Assembly (NCBI GenBank): GCA_025331445.1
Contig: JAIWNE010000047.1
Span: 1 to 64,000 of the forward strand
Source: Blakeslea trispora
Taxonomy: Eukaryota; Mucoromycota; Mucoromycetes; Mucorales; Choanephoraceae
DNA length: 64,000 nucleotides
Direction: 5' to 3'
The notes below the pieces were generated by a model, which had not been told where the DNA came from, ran no database searches, and saw nothing but the letters and a program-made list of their open reading frames with translations. Positions within the stretch are counted from its first letter, which is position 1. Each line of letters begins with the position of its first letter. A program made the translations under genes and the position numbers. Positions 21,710 to 35,860 of this stretch are shown piece after piece.

Positions 21710-24700
21710 TTAAAATTCATGTATCTTGAATGTCCAATTACCAGTCGCATCCTCATAGTCGACAAAGTCTGTACCTGAACGCTTCTTGAGCTTGTCCTTA
21801 AATAATTTGAAGCGAGGGTGTTCAGGATCTCTAATGGGTGCACCTGTGTTCTTGTCAAAAGAAAAACATTGCTCAAGCTTAACAGTAGCAGGTACATTCA
21901 ACCCAGTACCCTTAGGAGGCTTCTTCTCTTGATCTGGATAAACAACGGCAACCTTTTCTTCAATCACAACCAATTGACCCATTATTTCTTCCAGATCAAT
22001 CTCTGACAAATCTACACTCTGTTCAAATCGAATTTCACCAAATCCTTTACGGCCAACAATCAAGTTTTGGACTTGTTTTAGTCCTTCCTTGGGCATATTA
22101 GCAAGTGATTCAAGAGTGGGCAAAATATAGTAACCTCTTTGCATAGCTTGGGATGATAATGTAGAGGTAGAAGATGAAGATGGTTCACTTGCAGTGGTAG
22201 TAGTAGTGTTGTTATTGACAGCCATAGTAGTAGTGGTGGTGGTGGTCTTGGCTGTTTTAGTTGTTGTGGTTTTAGTCAATACGACAGGAGTTGTATCAGC
22301 AGCACTTTGTTGAGAAGCCACAAATTCAAGTTGAGGATCAAAGCGAATCTTTGTTTTACTGCTATCTGACTTCTTGTTGACAAGAGCACCAATGTTGGCA
22401 GCATCTACACTTTCACCAAATACAAGCTTCTTGTTACTAGGACGAGGTGCAAAAGCACCGGCACCAAGGACAGCATCGTCACTGATGCCTTCTAAGCTGG
22501 AGGTACGGGCATTTGCCTTGGTATGATTAGCAGCAAAAGAATTGCCAGTAGTTGGGTGATGGCTGAAGCCACGAAGCTTAATTTTGCTAACAACACGAGG
22601 AGACATAGGGTAATGAGTCCCTTGGGCCTTGCGATGAGAGCCTTCTATAGCAACAGCAGAAGGTCCTGATTTAGTGGTTGTAGTGGGAGTTTTGTTGAGA
22701 TCGAATAAGGGGTTGTTGCCGTAAGGATTCTTGTCTACAGTGGCGACTAAAGATTGCTGTTGAAGTCCAGGTTGAAGAGGGTTTGTACCAAAGGAGGTCA
22801 AGCCACCTGTGGCAGGCAAGTTAAAACTACCTGTACCTAATTGGTTCTGTTGACCAAGACCAGCACCAAATCCAGTAGCACCACCACCTAAAGTGTTGTT
22901 ACCAAACAGACCTGCACCAGAACCTAATCCACCAGTAGCAGGCTTTTGACCAAACAAGCCCGCGCCACCTGTTGCAGTTGCACCTGTACCAAATCCACCG
23001 AATCCACCGGTAGCACCTGTAGTAGCACCTGTATTGCTGCCAAAGAGAGAGGTTGTAGGAGCAGCAGGTTTAGCAGCACCAAAGAGTCCAGTGCCAGCAG
23101 TCGAGGTCTGACCGAAGCCACCAGCAGCAGGTGTAGAGGTAGCAGGAGCACCAAAACCACCAAAGCCGCCTGTAGTTGCACCAGCAGCAGGAGCAGAAGT
23201 AGCTCCAAAACCTCCAAAACCTGTAGCAGGTTTATTGGCAGTAGCGCCAAAACCGCCTGTGGTAGCACCGAAGCCACCTGCAGCAGGTGTAGAAGTAGCA
23301 GGGGCGCCAAACCCACCAAAACCGCCAGTAGCAGGTGTAGTGGCAGGCTTTTGACCAAAGGCACCAAAACCGCCAGTAGCAGCGGGTTGACCAAAGGCAG
23401 TTGTACCTGCAGCAGGTTGCTGACCAAAAGCAGGTGTGGTTTGTCCAAAACCACCGGTTGCAGGTGTGGTTGTACTACCTATATATATATATAAAAGATT
23501 TAGTTTTTCATGCATGAAATCAACATGACAAAAACTCAACGACTAGCTTACCGAATCCACCAAAAGGTTTAGCAGCACCAGCAGCAGCACCAAAACCGCC
23601 TGTGGTATTGGCAGCAGCGCCAAAGCCGCCTGCAGTATTAGCAGCAGGTTGACCAAAAGCAGAGGGCTGAGCAGGTTGACCAAAACCTCCCGTAGCAGCA
23701 GGTTGGCCAAAAGCAGAAGCATTGGCAGCAGGTTGCTGTCCAAAAAGACCACCTGTTGTATTTGATGTAGCACCAAAAGCAGAAGTTTGGGCAGGTTGAC
23801 CAAAAGCAGAGGGTTGAGCAGGTTGGCCGAAGGCAGAGGGTTGAGCAGGTTGGCCGAAAGCAGAGGGTTGAGCAGGCTGACCAAAGCCACCAGTAGCAGC
23901 AGGTTGGCCAAAGGCGCCAGCAGCACCAGGAGCACCAGCAGCACCGGCTGTCTTTCTACCTTGTTGATAATCTTGTAAGCGAAGTTCTTCGAGCGAGTAG
24001 TTTCTATATTGAGGCATAGCTGTGATTGTTTGGAAGAAGTTATTGACACCTGTTGTAATATCACGATCTTGTGTGGGGGCGAAGTCAGCAGTAGCAGTGC
24101 CTTGGTTTACACCGCCAGCAGCGCCACCAGCAGGCTGGCCAAAGGCAGATGGTGTGGCACCCATACCACCTCCAAATGCTGATGTTTGTTGAGGCTGTCC
24201 AAAGGCATTTGTGGTGGGGGTTGAAGTGGCACCAAAGCCGCCTGTTGCAGGACGTTGTCCAAATAATCCACCTCCAGTATTCTGTGCTGTGCTTCCAAAG
24301 GCTGAAGTTGTAGTGGGAGCTAATGTCATGAACAAAATAAAGAAGAATAGAAAGAAGACAAAGAAAGAACAGATAGAGAGAAAACAGAAATATAGAGAAT
24401 GATTAATAAGTTGAATTAAACTCTGACCATTCACTTACTTGAACCAAATCCACCGAATCCTGTAGAGGCAGCAGGTTGTGCAGCTAATCGAATTTAAGAG
24501 TTTAGCAATGTATTGTAAAAGATTAATTTGCTTAAAGAAAAAATGCTCACCTGAGCCAAAGGCAGAAGTTGTTGTGCTGCCGAAAGCAGAAGGCCTAGCT
24601 TGACCAAATGCTGAACCAGTGTTACCGAAACCACCTAAATTGAACAAGGATTAAATAAAAAGAGTTTATGGAATAAGCATGAAATAGCTCTTACCTGTAG

Positions 24701-24973
24701 CAGGTTGAGCACCAAAAGCAGAGGTTTGAGCAGGTTGACCAAAAGCACCTGTTGTCTGAGTAGGTTGGGCACCAAATGCACTAGGTGTAGAAGTAGCTCC
24801 AAAGCCTAAGAAAGAAAGATGAGTTCATCTAGAATGAAGGTAGGGTATCTTAATATACCTCCGCCTCCGCCAAAAGCGCTTGTTTGTTGTTGAGGTTGTT
24901 GTCCAAAGACAGAGTTAGGTTGTTGTTGCTGTCCAAAGCCTCCAGTACTGCCGAAAGCGCTTTTTCCAAACAT
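21710..24973 (-). CDS. NUP98: Nucleoporin of the Nup98/Nup116 family (GLFG/FG-rich, GLEBS, autoproteolytic-type C-terminus)
   Basis: Six exons on the minus strand: 24973-24859, 24805-24695, 24634-24551, 24483-24439, 24319-23552 and 23478-21710; 963 residues. Dozens of FG and GFG repeats with Gln, Pro and Ala spacers fill the first ~600 residues and form the permeability barrier of the nuclear pore. A GLEBS motif, which binds Rae1/Gle2, is clear near residues 195-245 (ITAMPQYRNYSLEELRLQDY). The last ~150 residues are the Nup98 autoproteolytic domain (GYYILPTLESL, GFGEIRFEQSVDLSEI, NWTFKIHEF). The protein stops at the position where Nup98 is cut from Nup96, so no Nup96 part is fused, as in yeast Nup116/Nup100. 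The four short 5' exons are FG-coding. It is tail-to-tail with ferrochelatase. Confidence 0.96.
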
Positions 24974-25375
24974 AATTGAGTTTAAGGAAAAAAAAAAAGT
25001 AAATAAACGCGTTCATAATAACAGCATTATCATTTTTTTTCCAATCTACAGTCACAGAAAAATTCCAAATTAGTTAGGATTTGTAGGTAAAAAAGAACAG
25101 CACCTAAATGAGTGTTCATGATGAAGTCAGCTAAAATCGTCCATGTCAATTTATCTAAATAACAAAGAAAACAAGGAGTTGAATGAGCTAGTTGATATGT
25201 TAAAAAAAAAAGAGAATCAAATTACTGCCTAATTGTCTGATTTACCTGTCAAAATCCGCTCTTTAGAAAAAGGGAAGGACCACATATTAACTACAGTCAC
25301 ATAAATGCGCATTGCTTTTTTTTTTTATAAAATCGTTTCTCTCTCTCTTTAATAAAAAAAAAGACTCTATTTTAT
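24974..25375. other. Divergent promoter region between nucleoporin and capping enzyme
   Basis: 402 bases of A/T-rich sequence between two gene starts. No further feature was seen. Confidence 0.5.
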
Positions 25376-27012
25376 ATGACTAGTTCAGTGCCTCGCATTC
25401 CTGGTGAATTCATCAAAGACCCTTCAGCGCTCAAAGAAAAAGTAGCATCTCTTTTGGGCTTAAAGAGCTACAAGTAATAAACAGATCAGAACAAGAAGAG
25501 AATCAGCAATACCTAACTTCTTGTTAGATTTCCTGGTGCTCAACCTGTCAGTTTTGGTGCCAAACAATTAGCCCAGATTCAGCAAGAAGAGTAAAGAAAA
25601 CTTACTTGTCTTTTTTTTCTGCTTGATATTGACAAATGCAAATGTGTGTGTAGTTTCTTTGTAGCCGAGAAATCAGATGGTGTTCGCTGTCTTGCTCTTT
25701 TGACAGTGAATCAGAAAAGAGAGCCTGAAGTGTATCTTGTATGTCTGACAATGCCAAGCGCTATATGCATGTTGCTTTAATGATGCCCTTAGTTTGATAG
25801 AAAAAGCAATTTTTATATGATTCGCAACCTTCGATTCCCTATCCCTGCTGATCCTCACTTTCAGAAATGTCTCAAGAATACTATAGTGGATGGTGAGCTT
25901 GTATTTGATAAAGAGGCAGATGGCACTGTAAGTGATACAAGTTTGCTTGTTTTCTCAAGAACTGAAAGAGAGACTTATGCATTCGCATAGATCCAAATGC
26001 GTTTCCTATTATTTGATTGTCTCTGTATTGAAGAAAAAGTACTTGTTTCTCGAGGTTTAATGAGTCGACTGGGAGTAAGTTCGAGAAGAGAGACGATGCC
26101 GATAGCCTATTTAGCTTGTATATTTTAGTATCTCAAAAACGACGTGATCCGACCTCATCAGCATATGGTTCATAAAAATCCACATTTAAAGCGACAATTT
26201 CCGTTTCTGTAAGTCCTTTATACTCTCTCCACAGTAGCTTGGCTAAATTCTTTTCCGGGACAGTGTTGAATTCAAGGAACAACAATTTACATACCATTTA
26301 GACGTTGTGTTCAATGAAATTATACCCAAATTAAAGCATGGCAATGATGGATTGATTTTTACTTCGGTAGAAGCGCCTTATGCCATGGGAACCTGTGATA
26401 AGATGTAAGTGGCATTGTAACCCATTTTTTTTTTTTTTTACTTTGATTGACACACAAAAAAATAGGTTGAAATGGAAGCCGCTGAATGAAAATTCGATTG
26501 ATTTTAAAGTGGCACTACTTTTTCCTGGTAGTAGTCTTCCGGGCGTCAAGGATTTTACAGCAAAACCACGCATTGATCTCCTTGTTTGGCATGGTGGTAG
26601 TGACTATAGATTTTTTGCTGAATTAGGGATAACAGACGAAGAATGGCAAACACAATTTAGAGATAGACCCAACTATATGGATGGCAAGATTATCGAATGC
26701 AATTATGATCCAGAATTACAGCAGAAATTAAACTTAAAGTCGCCATGGCGCTTTATGCGATACAGAGATGATAAGCCAGATGGCAATCATATTTCTACTG
26801 TAGACAATGTCTTGAAAAGTATCAATGACGCTGTATCTCAAGAAGAGGTAAGAAAAACAAAAGCGATGGAAATCACAGCGCTGACTTTATTTTAGTTGAT
26901 TGAATGTATGCCTCGTATAAGAGAAGCAGCCAATCAGAGGAGAGAAACAGCAAAGAGCATGAAACGAAAACAAGAGACAGAGCATGATCAAAGCAAAAGA
27001 ACCAAACAATGA
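25376..27012 (+). CDS. CEG1: mRNA guanylyltransferase (capping enzyme alpha subunit)
   Basis: Nine exons: 25376-25473, 25528-25590, 25654-25738, 25793-25927, 25991-26074, 26129-26208, 26264-26404, 26466-26847 and 26896-27012; 394 residues. The enzyme transfers GMP to the 5' diphos­phate end of nascent mRNA in the nucleus. Motif I is EKSDGVR, with K60 as the expected GMP-binding lysine. Motif III is seen in FDRKSNFYMIRNLRFP, followed by TIVDGELVFD. GNDGLIFTSVEAPY is motif IV and LKWKP is motif V. Exon 3 must use the AG at 25652-25653; the later AG at 25663-25664 breaks the frame. The C-terminus is basic (RKQETEHDQSKRTKQ). The length fits fungal stand-alone guanylyltransferases. Confidence 0.95.
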
Positions 27013-27086
27013 AGTCATTAAAACATAAATAAAATAATGTATATAGACAAAATACGAATAAAAAAGATACAATATACAATTTTTTT

Positions 27087-29823
<2,737 letters not shown>

Positions 29824-30007
29824 AGTAACAAATGAAAAATAATAATAAAAGAGAAAACGTAACTGAAAGACAAAAAAAAATATCATTTGCGTACTTTGAA
29901 AAACTGAAAGGCAAGTTTTCCATTTTAAGGCATAAGTAAAGAGGGGGGTATTGTTTAATATAAGAGCAATGCAGGATGATATATAAGCTTGTGTGAAATG
30001 CACTTCA

Positions 30008-31761
30008 CTAGACACCAATCTTTCCACTAGCAGAATAGACAAAGAATAGAACCCAAGCAACAAGTAAACAGATGAGGAAGATAGAGAGGAAGACATAATT
30101 CGCTCGCTTGACAGGTGTATCGCTATAAGAATCCAAGCCTTGTTTGTTTAGGCTAACCTCGTTGTCATTCTTTTCTTTCATACGTAACATACGCTTGTTT
30201 CGGCTTGTCTCAAGCAAGTTGTCAAGGAAATAGAATTGAGTACCCCACAAAACACAGATGAGAACTAAGCCAATACAAGAGAGCACCAAGAAGAGAATCA
30301 TAACGCCTGTGTAGCTTTGGTTTGCAGATTTATCTTGAATGACACCAACAATGATATCCAAAATAGTAGTGCCAATATTGTTGGAAGCCTTGTACATGCC
30401 CAGACCAGTACCAATATAATCAGAGGGCAAGATCATGCCAATAGAAGTGATCATACCAATAGGACCAAACGCTAGCGAAATACTATAGAAAACCATACCT
30501 ACAGTAGCATTGACATAGGTCCAGGCCAACAAACAAGAACTAAGAATCAAGAAGATAGCTGAGATAGCCAAGATAGAGACACGCAAACCAAACACATCCA
30601 TGATAATACCTAGAATGGGTGTTGCTACAATAGGAACAGACTGAGATGCACTTGCAGTGTAACCAGCCAATACTTGTGTGCTACCGAAATGAAGTTGAAC
30701 AAATTCAGTACTGATGGTCTGGAAGGATGACCAGACAGCAGCAAAGATGAACTCAATCAAAAGAATATGCCAAAAGTAAATAGGAAATTTGAAAATGCTT
30801 CTCCAATGAAAAGCCTTGCGTCGCTTCAATGTCTTGATCTCCTCTTTTGTCATGATACCTGTGGCACTTGTCTTCTTGGCATGATTGGCTTTTGCGTGCA
30901 AGTGACGGACAACAAGGGCATAAATCAAATTCATCATAATGGAGAAACCACAAAGGATAAATGAAAGCCAGAAAGCCCATACCCAATCACCAGTAGACTT
31001 GGCAACAGGATTAGCTACCAAAGTACCCAAGAAGGTAGCAAGGCGACTAATAGAGAGTTGAAGACCAATGGCAATTGAAAGGTTTTGGGTTCGAAACCAT
31101 TTAGACAAGATGGACTCTTGCATTGTTACAATCAAGCCAGAACCAATGCCAAAGATGACACGACCAGCTACCATCAAGCCAAAAGAATGATACCTGGCAG
31201 CAATGGCTGTCAACAAACTACCAACAATCACAACTAGGTTGATAGCAAGCGTACCCCAAACAGATCCAAACATATCCACAAAAATACCACCGGCAATAGG
31301 GAATATTGTGTTAATGATGGATACAGCAGATGATAATACACCATATTGTGTATTGTTAATGACCAAATTCTATAAAAAAAGAAGGATTTAATAAGGAGTT
31401 ACACAAATGTTCTCGAAAAGAATAATATTACCGATTTTATCTGGGCCTTCATTGCACTAAGAGCGCTTTGTGAAAAATGAGCACCCACTATACATTAAAG
31501 ATCGCCCAATGGTGAATATCAATTAAAAAAAAGAACTATTCTTTTAGGCTTACATGGAAACAAGAGAGCGGTAACAAGAGCGACTAGTTTGTATTGCCAT
31601 GGAGCATTTGCTAAGGCTGCATCACCAGCCTCTTGTTCAGATAAAACTTCACGCTCACTCGTATTGTTGCTGTCTATTTTATCCAACATTTTTTCGTTGG
31701 TATGGTCAACTTCATGAGAAGAACCGTTTAGATCGACTGTTTTCTCTCCCAAGGAAGACAT
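30008..31761 (-). CDS. Major facilitator superfamily transporter (MFSD1-like)
   Basis: Three exons, 31761-31554, 31487-31432 and 31369-30008, give 541 residues. About twelve hydrophobic segments are spread along the protein, the first in WQYKLVALVTALLFP. Family signatures include the loop after helix 2-3 and SKWFRTQNLSIAIGLQLS, which resembles animal MFSD1 (a lysosomal carrier). A Lys-rich loop (HAKANHAKK...KTLKRRKAF) splits the two halves. The N-terminus is acidic and cytosolic. Substrate unknown; dipeptide transport is known for MFSD1 but should not be assumed here. Confidence 0.88.
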
Positions 31762-33020
31762 GTGTTCTTTTTGTTTTGATAAAGAGAGAAAATGATAAGA
31801 ATTTGTGAAAAAAAGAAGAAAACAAAGGAAAAGAAATAATCAGATCTTTTCTTAGCTCTACAAAAAAGTGACACAAGGGAGAAACGATGATTGGAAAAAG
31901 AAACTTATCTGATCTTCAAAAATAGATGGACTGATTTTTGTTTAAGGTTACATGAGATACACCAAATTGCTTTTTCTTTTTTTCGAAGCAGTAATGTTGA
32001 TCATCTATCATTTCTACTGGCATGACAACCATTGTCTTTAGCAAAGAAAATGCCAAAATAGAAACAATAAAAGAAAATTGTAAATCTTTTACATGCTAGC
32101 TCGAAAAAAATGATATTAGATTATCTGATAGGTTTCACATTGATAGGTCAGACGCCTTACTATAACAAACGAATCAGATATCAGGTATTGAAAAAAAAAA
32201 TAATAGCTCATTAGTTGCATAGTCTGTCTGCTATCTGATTGACCTTGAATCATATTGCAATTGTTTGTGTCTTCTCTTTACACAGAAATTTGTGCTAAAG
32301 TAGAAGAGGAGAGATAAAATCGTATGTGTCTGCCAAGTTAATCCTCTGTATAAAGAAAGTAAAGCTCTGGTTCATGCTTTGTCTTTGAGATTGACATCAT
32401 CAAAAAAAGACACTAAGTATAACAAAAAAAAAGAGCTTTTCTTTTCTGGGCATGATTTTTTTTTGCAAATTCAATTTTAGCATAAACTCTTTCAGCGCTT
32501 TTCTTTTGATAAACTTTGCTAGTTTAAAAAAGGAAATTGTTCATCTCAATAAAGAGCCCAACGAGAAAAGAGCATTGGTGTATAAGCATGTAGTTTGTTT
32601 CTTTCTTGTTTGTTAGTTTTTCGAACTGAATTTGCACACCAAGATTTTTTTTTGATAATGGTCATAAAATGATATAGAACAATGAACAACTAACAAAATC
32701 GAGAAAATTAGAACGTTTATGTTTGTTGGTAAATGGTAAATGTTTAGCCAAAAATCAATGAATAAAAGAGCGTAGAGAAATCCAATAACTTGAAGGACAA
32801 TGGCTGATGACTGTCAATTGACAATCCATAGCTTTGCTCACTTGAATAAATTTCCTATTTGAATAACAAGTGACATTTTCAGAAGGCTCTTTATATATTG
32901 CTTCTGTCTACATATTTCATAGCCGCCTATATGCAGATTAGTTGAATATTATCCAGTTTTACTCCAAACAATTGTTGACGCTTTCGAAGAGTGTATTAGC
33001 ACACATTGTATTTTGCAGTG
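31762..33020. other. Intergenic A/T-rich region
   Basis: About 1.3 kb with many A and T runs. No coding sequence, RNA gene or repeat was recognised. Confidence 0.5.
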
Positions 33021-33268
33021 ATGATTCCTTTGAAGAGATTCAGGCCCAGTAGAACCTACTCTCTCCAGAGAATGACATTAGCCGTGGTCAGTCAGGATTG
33101 GCTAAGGTAGTTTGTATATCAGTTGAAGGTAAAGTTCCAGTCTAAAGAGAGAGAAAAGCATTAAATACAGAATATCGTCTCTTTTCTGCTTTCTCTAGGC
33201 TAATCAAACACGAGCTCGAATTCATTGTATCTTTGGACAAGAAGCATAAGGTAGTATCTAAATGCTAG
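33021..33268 (+). CDS. Possible small two-exon gene (51 residues)
   Basis: Exons 33021-33106 and 33199-33268, joined across a 92-base intron with GTAGTT and CTCTAG ends, give a 51-residue frame. The first 20 residues (MIPLKRFRPSRTYSLQRM) are basic, Arg/Ser-rich and lack acids, like a mitochondrial presequence. A short helical part follows (DWLRLIKHELEFIVSL). No homologue was recognised, and chance cannot be excluded because the frame is short. Confidence 0.3.
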
Positions 33269-33627
33269 TGGCAAAACAAATGATCTTTGAAAAAGACTTG
33301 TTTGCGCAAGTTAGTTAAAAGGAGAAAGCAGTATTGTTCCAAGGGGGAGGGGAGCGAACCTCAGGAGGACGAACCAAACTGAGCAGATGCATAGCAGAAA
33401 GGCTAGAGAACAAGACAAGAAATAAAAGTCTGATTGTTTTTGCTACAGTCTTTCCTTTTCAGTTTGTCGCATTTTGAAAAGAGACAAGATTCAATTGTTT
33501 TTTTTCAGAATAATTTGAATTTTATTTCTGTTTTGATATGCTAAATATAATATATACACACAACACAAGGGGACCCTTTTTAAGTGTTCCCTTACTCTTA
33601 CTTTCTCTCTGCTTTTAAATATTGCAT
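33269..33627. other. Spacer
   Basis: 359 bases with a G-rich patch near 33345 and the 3' flank of fibrillarin. Nothing was recognised. Confidence 0.4.
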
Positions 33628-34903
33628 CTATTTGTTACGAATGTATTTGCCGACAACGACAGCGTGATCTCTTTCATAAGGTTCAAGAGTAAGTTGTTCT
33701 TGAGGTTTGATTCTTTCTTCTTGAAGCTTCTTTACTTCACGAGCAAAGACAGTGGCAGCATCCACGGTTGAGTCGATACATGAAGCTTTGACAGAAATGA
33801 CAATGTGACCGTTGTTCTTGAGGAAATGGTGAGCGTTCAAAGCAATAATACGAGCTTGATCAGGTTGAGCAACATCGGCAAAAATAACATCTACTTCAAC
33901 AGGTACCAACATACGGTACTTTTGAGGGTGACGGGCATCTTCAATGATAGGAACAACGTTAGTACGCTTCTTGGCCATGTTGATCAAGTCACGACCGGGA
34001 CGGTGAGAGAATTCGACAGCATAAACAGAACCTTCGGGACCAACAATATCAGCAACGTGAGAGACGGAGGTACCAGAGGCAGCACCCAAATAGAGGACCT
34101 TCTTTCCAGGAGCAATGTGAACATGATCAACACCACCCAAAACAGCAGCGGCCAATTTGGATCTGAAGGGGTTCCACACACGGTATTCGATCTTGGTGGC
34201 ATCAGGACCATCTACAGAAATACGCTTTTCACCATAGACAGCTTCACCAGGAACCAAGTTCTTGGTAACCAAAAGATCTTCCTTACCACGGGCAACGAAG
34301 ATACCAGCATGTCTGTGGGGTTCAATAACAACCTTAGCAGCACCACCACGGCCACCACGGCCAGCAGCACCACCACGACCACCTCTGGCACCACCACGAC
34401 CACCGGCACCGCCACGGCCACCACCTGTCATGATTTTTTTAGATAAGATAAAAAAAAATACATATTATAAAAGATCTTCATATCCCTCTGCCTCCTTTTT
34501 CTTTAATTCATCTCTTAAACTGTTCTTATCAGATTGACTATAATAAATTAATGCTGATATGAAAAAGACAAGAGAGAAAAAAAAAGGGGACGAGAAAGAC
34601 TTGAAGACGATGAATAGAGAGAAAACGTACCACGACCACCACCGAAACCACCACGGCCACCACCACGACCGCCACCGAAACCACCACGGGCACCACCACG
34701 ACCGCCACCGAAACCGCCACGGGCACCACCACGGCCACCGCCGAAACCACCTCGGCCACCTAGAATAAAAGAAAGAGAAAAATAAGATCGATCAGTTTCA
34801 AAGCTACATGGTATGATCTGCTGCTTATTGTCCTGTCTTTAAGGACTATGGTAACAAACATACCACGGGCACCACCACGTCCACCACGAGATTCAAAAGC
34901 CAT
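33628..34903 (-). CDS. NOP1: Fibrillarin (rRNA 2'-O-methyltransferase of box C/D snoRNPs)
   Basis: Three exons, 34903-34864, 34759-34631 and 34424-33628, give 321 residues. Both introns interrupt the glycine/arginine-rich domain; an ATG at 34431 belongs to intron 2. The GAR domain has repeated GGFGGGRGG units. The methyltransferase domain carries the AdoMet-binding segment [15 protein letters not shown] and [14 protein letters not shown], then DARHPQKYR and [15 protein letters not shown]. It acts in the nucleolus in pre-rRNA methylation. The gene is divergent from a UPF0390 gene with 248 bases between the starts, so they may share a promoter. Confidence 0.97.
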
Positions 34904-35151
34904 TTTAAGTTGAGCTAATGTTGTATGTTATTACAAAAAAAAAGAGAGAAAGAGAAACTTTTTTTTAAATTAGCTATTTTCCCTTTCATTCTGACAAGTG
35001 GCTTAGATTGTAACCAACAGGAAGTTTATCTAGTTCCGACTGCTTTTACTTTGCGCATTAACTCACTTTTTTTTCTTCTTATAACACAAGACTAATAAAG
35101 GGAGCTACTTGTCCCTCTTTTTATATATATATTTTCAAATTATATTTCAAC

Positions 35152-35571
35152 ATGGCTCAAGGTGCTATCAAGAAGGCCGGAAAGGCAAAGCAAAAGGGTG
35201 GTAGAGAGAAGAAGGGCATCACAAAGAAAGGAGGTAAGCAATTGCACATGCCTCAACACACATATCTTTACTTTATATTGACACGATCTACAGCTAGAAC
35301 TGTTGCTCCCAAAAAAGCATCTTTAGTTAAACAACGCTCTATGGACAAAGTAAGAATGACTGCAATCATTTGAATTTACTTGACACTTATTTTCTCTCAA
35401 AAAAAAAAAAAGAAATTGACAGCCCAAATCAACAAGAGTATCGAAAGACAAATGTCTGTAAAGGCCAATGCTGTCGGTAAATTGACAATCATGAAGAAAT
35501 TGGCTGAGCAGAAGCCTTCTGCTGAAGACAAGACCAAAATCAAACGTTCAAGCAACGCACGTTTAACTTAG
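35152..35571 (+). CDS. UPF0390/DUF2462 small basic protein
   Basis: Three exons, 35152-35233, 35294-35349 and 35413-35571, give 98 residues. The protein is very basic (AIKKAGKAKQKGG, REKKGITKKGG). The middle segment RTVAPKKASLVKQRSMDKKL matches the conserved core of the UPF0390 family, known in animals as C19orf53 (LYDG10). Function of the family is poorly known; the charge suggests nucleic-acid or nucleolar association. The last intron ends in an A-rich tract and then AG, an unusually poor polypyrimidine tract. Confidence 0.88.
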
Positions 35572-35860
35572 ACAAACCTCATCTTTTATGTAACCTTTGC
35601 ATATTTGTAATATATCCCCCCTCGCTTCTTTGTTTCATTTCAGCATCATTCAAAACGCCACATAATGGAATTGACATTATCCTTTTTTTTTAATGCATTT
35701 ACGATCCATTCATACAGTCAAGTCAATTTTTTTTCTTTTTTGAAAAAGGAATATTTTGGTATCTGAATTTAGTGATAAAGTTATATATATAAGAGGAGAA
35801 TTGTGTATGCAGATCAATGTGTAATATATGTATATATGTGAGTGAGTGAGTGAGGATGTC

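Noticed and set aside
22924..24402. Several long frames on both strands over the nucleoporin
   Set aside because: Shadows of the FG-repeat coding sequence; their Leu/Val or Ser/Lys runs come from the repeat codons.
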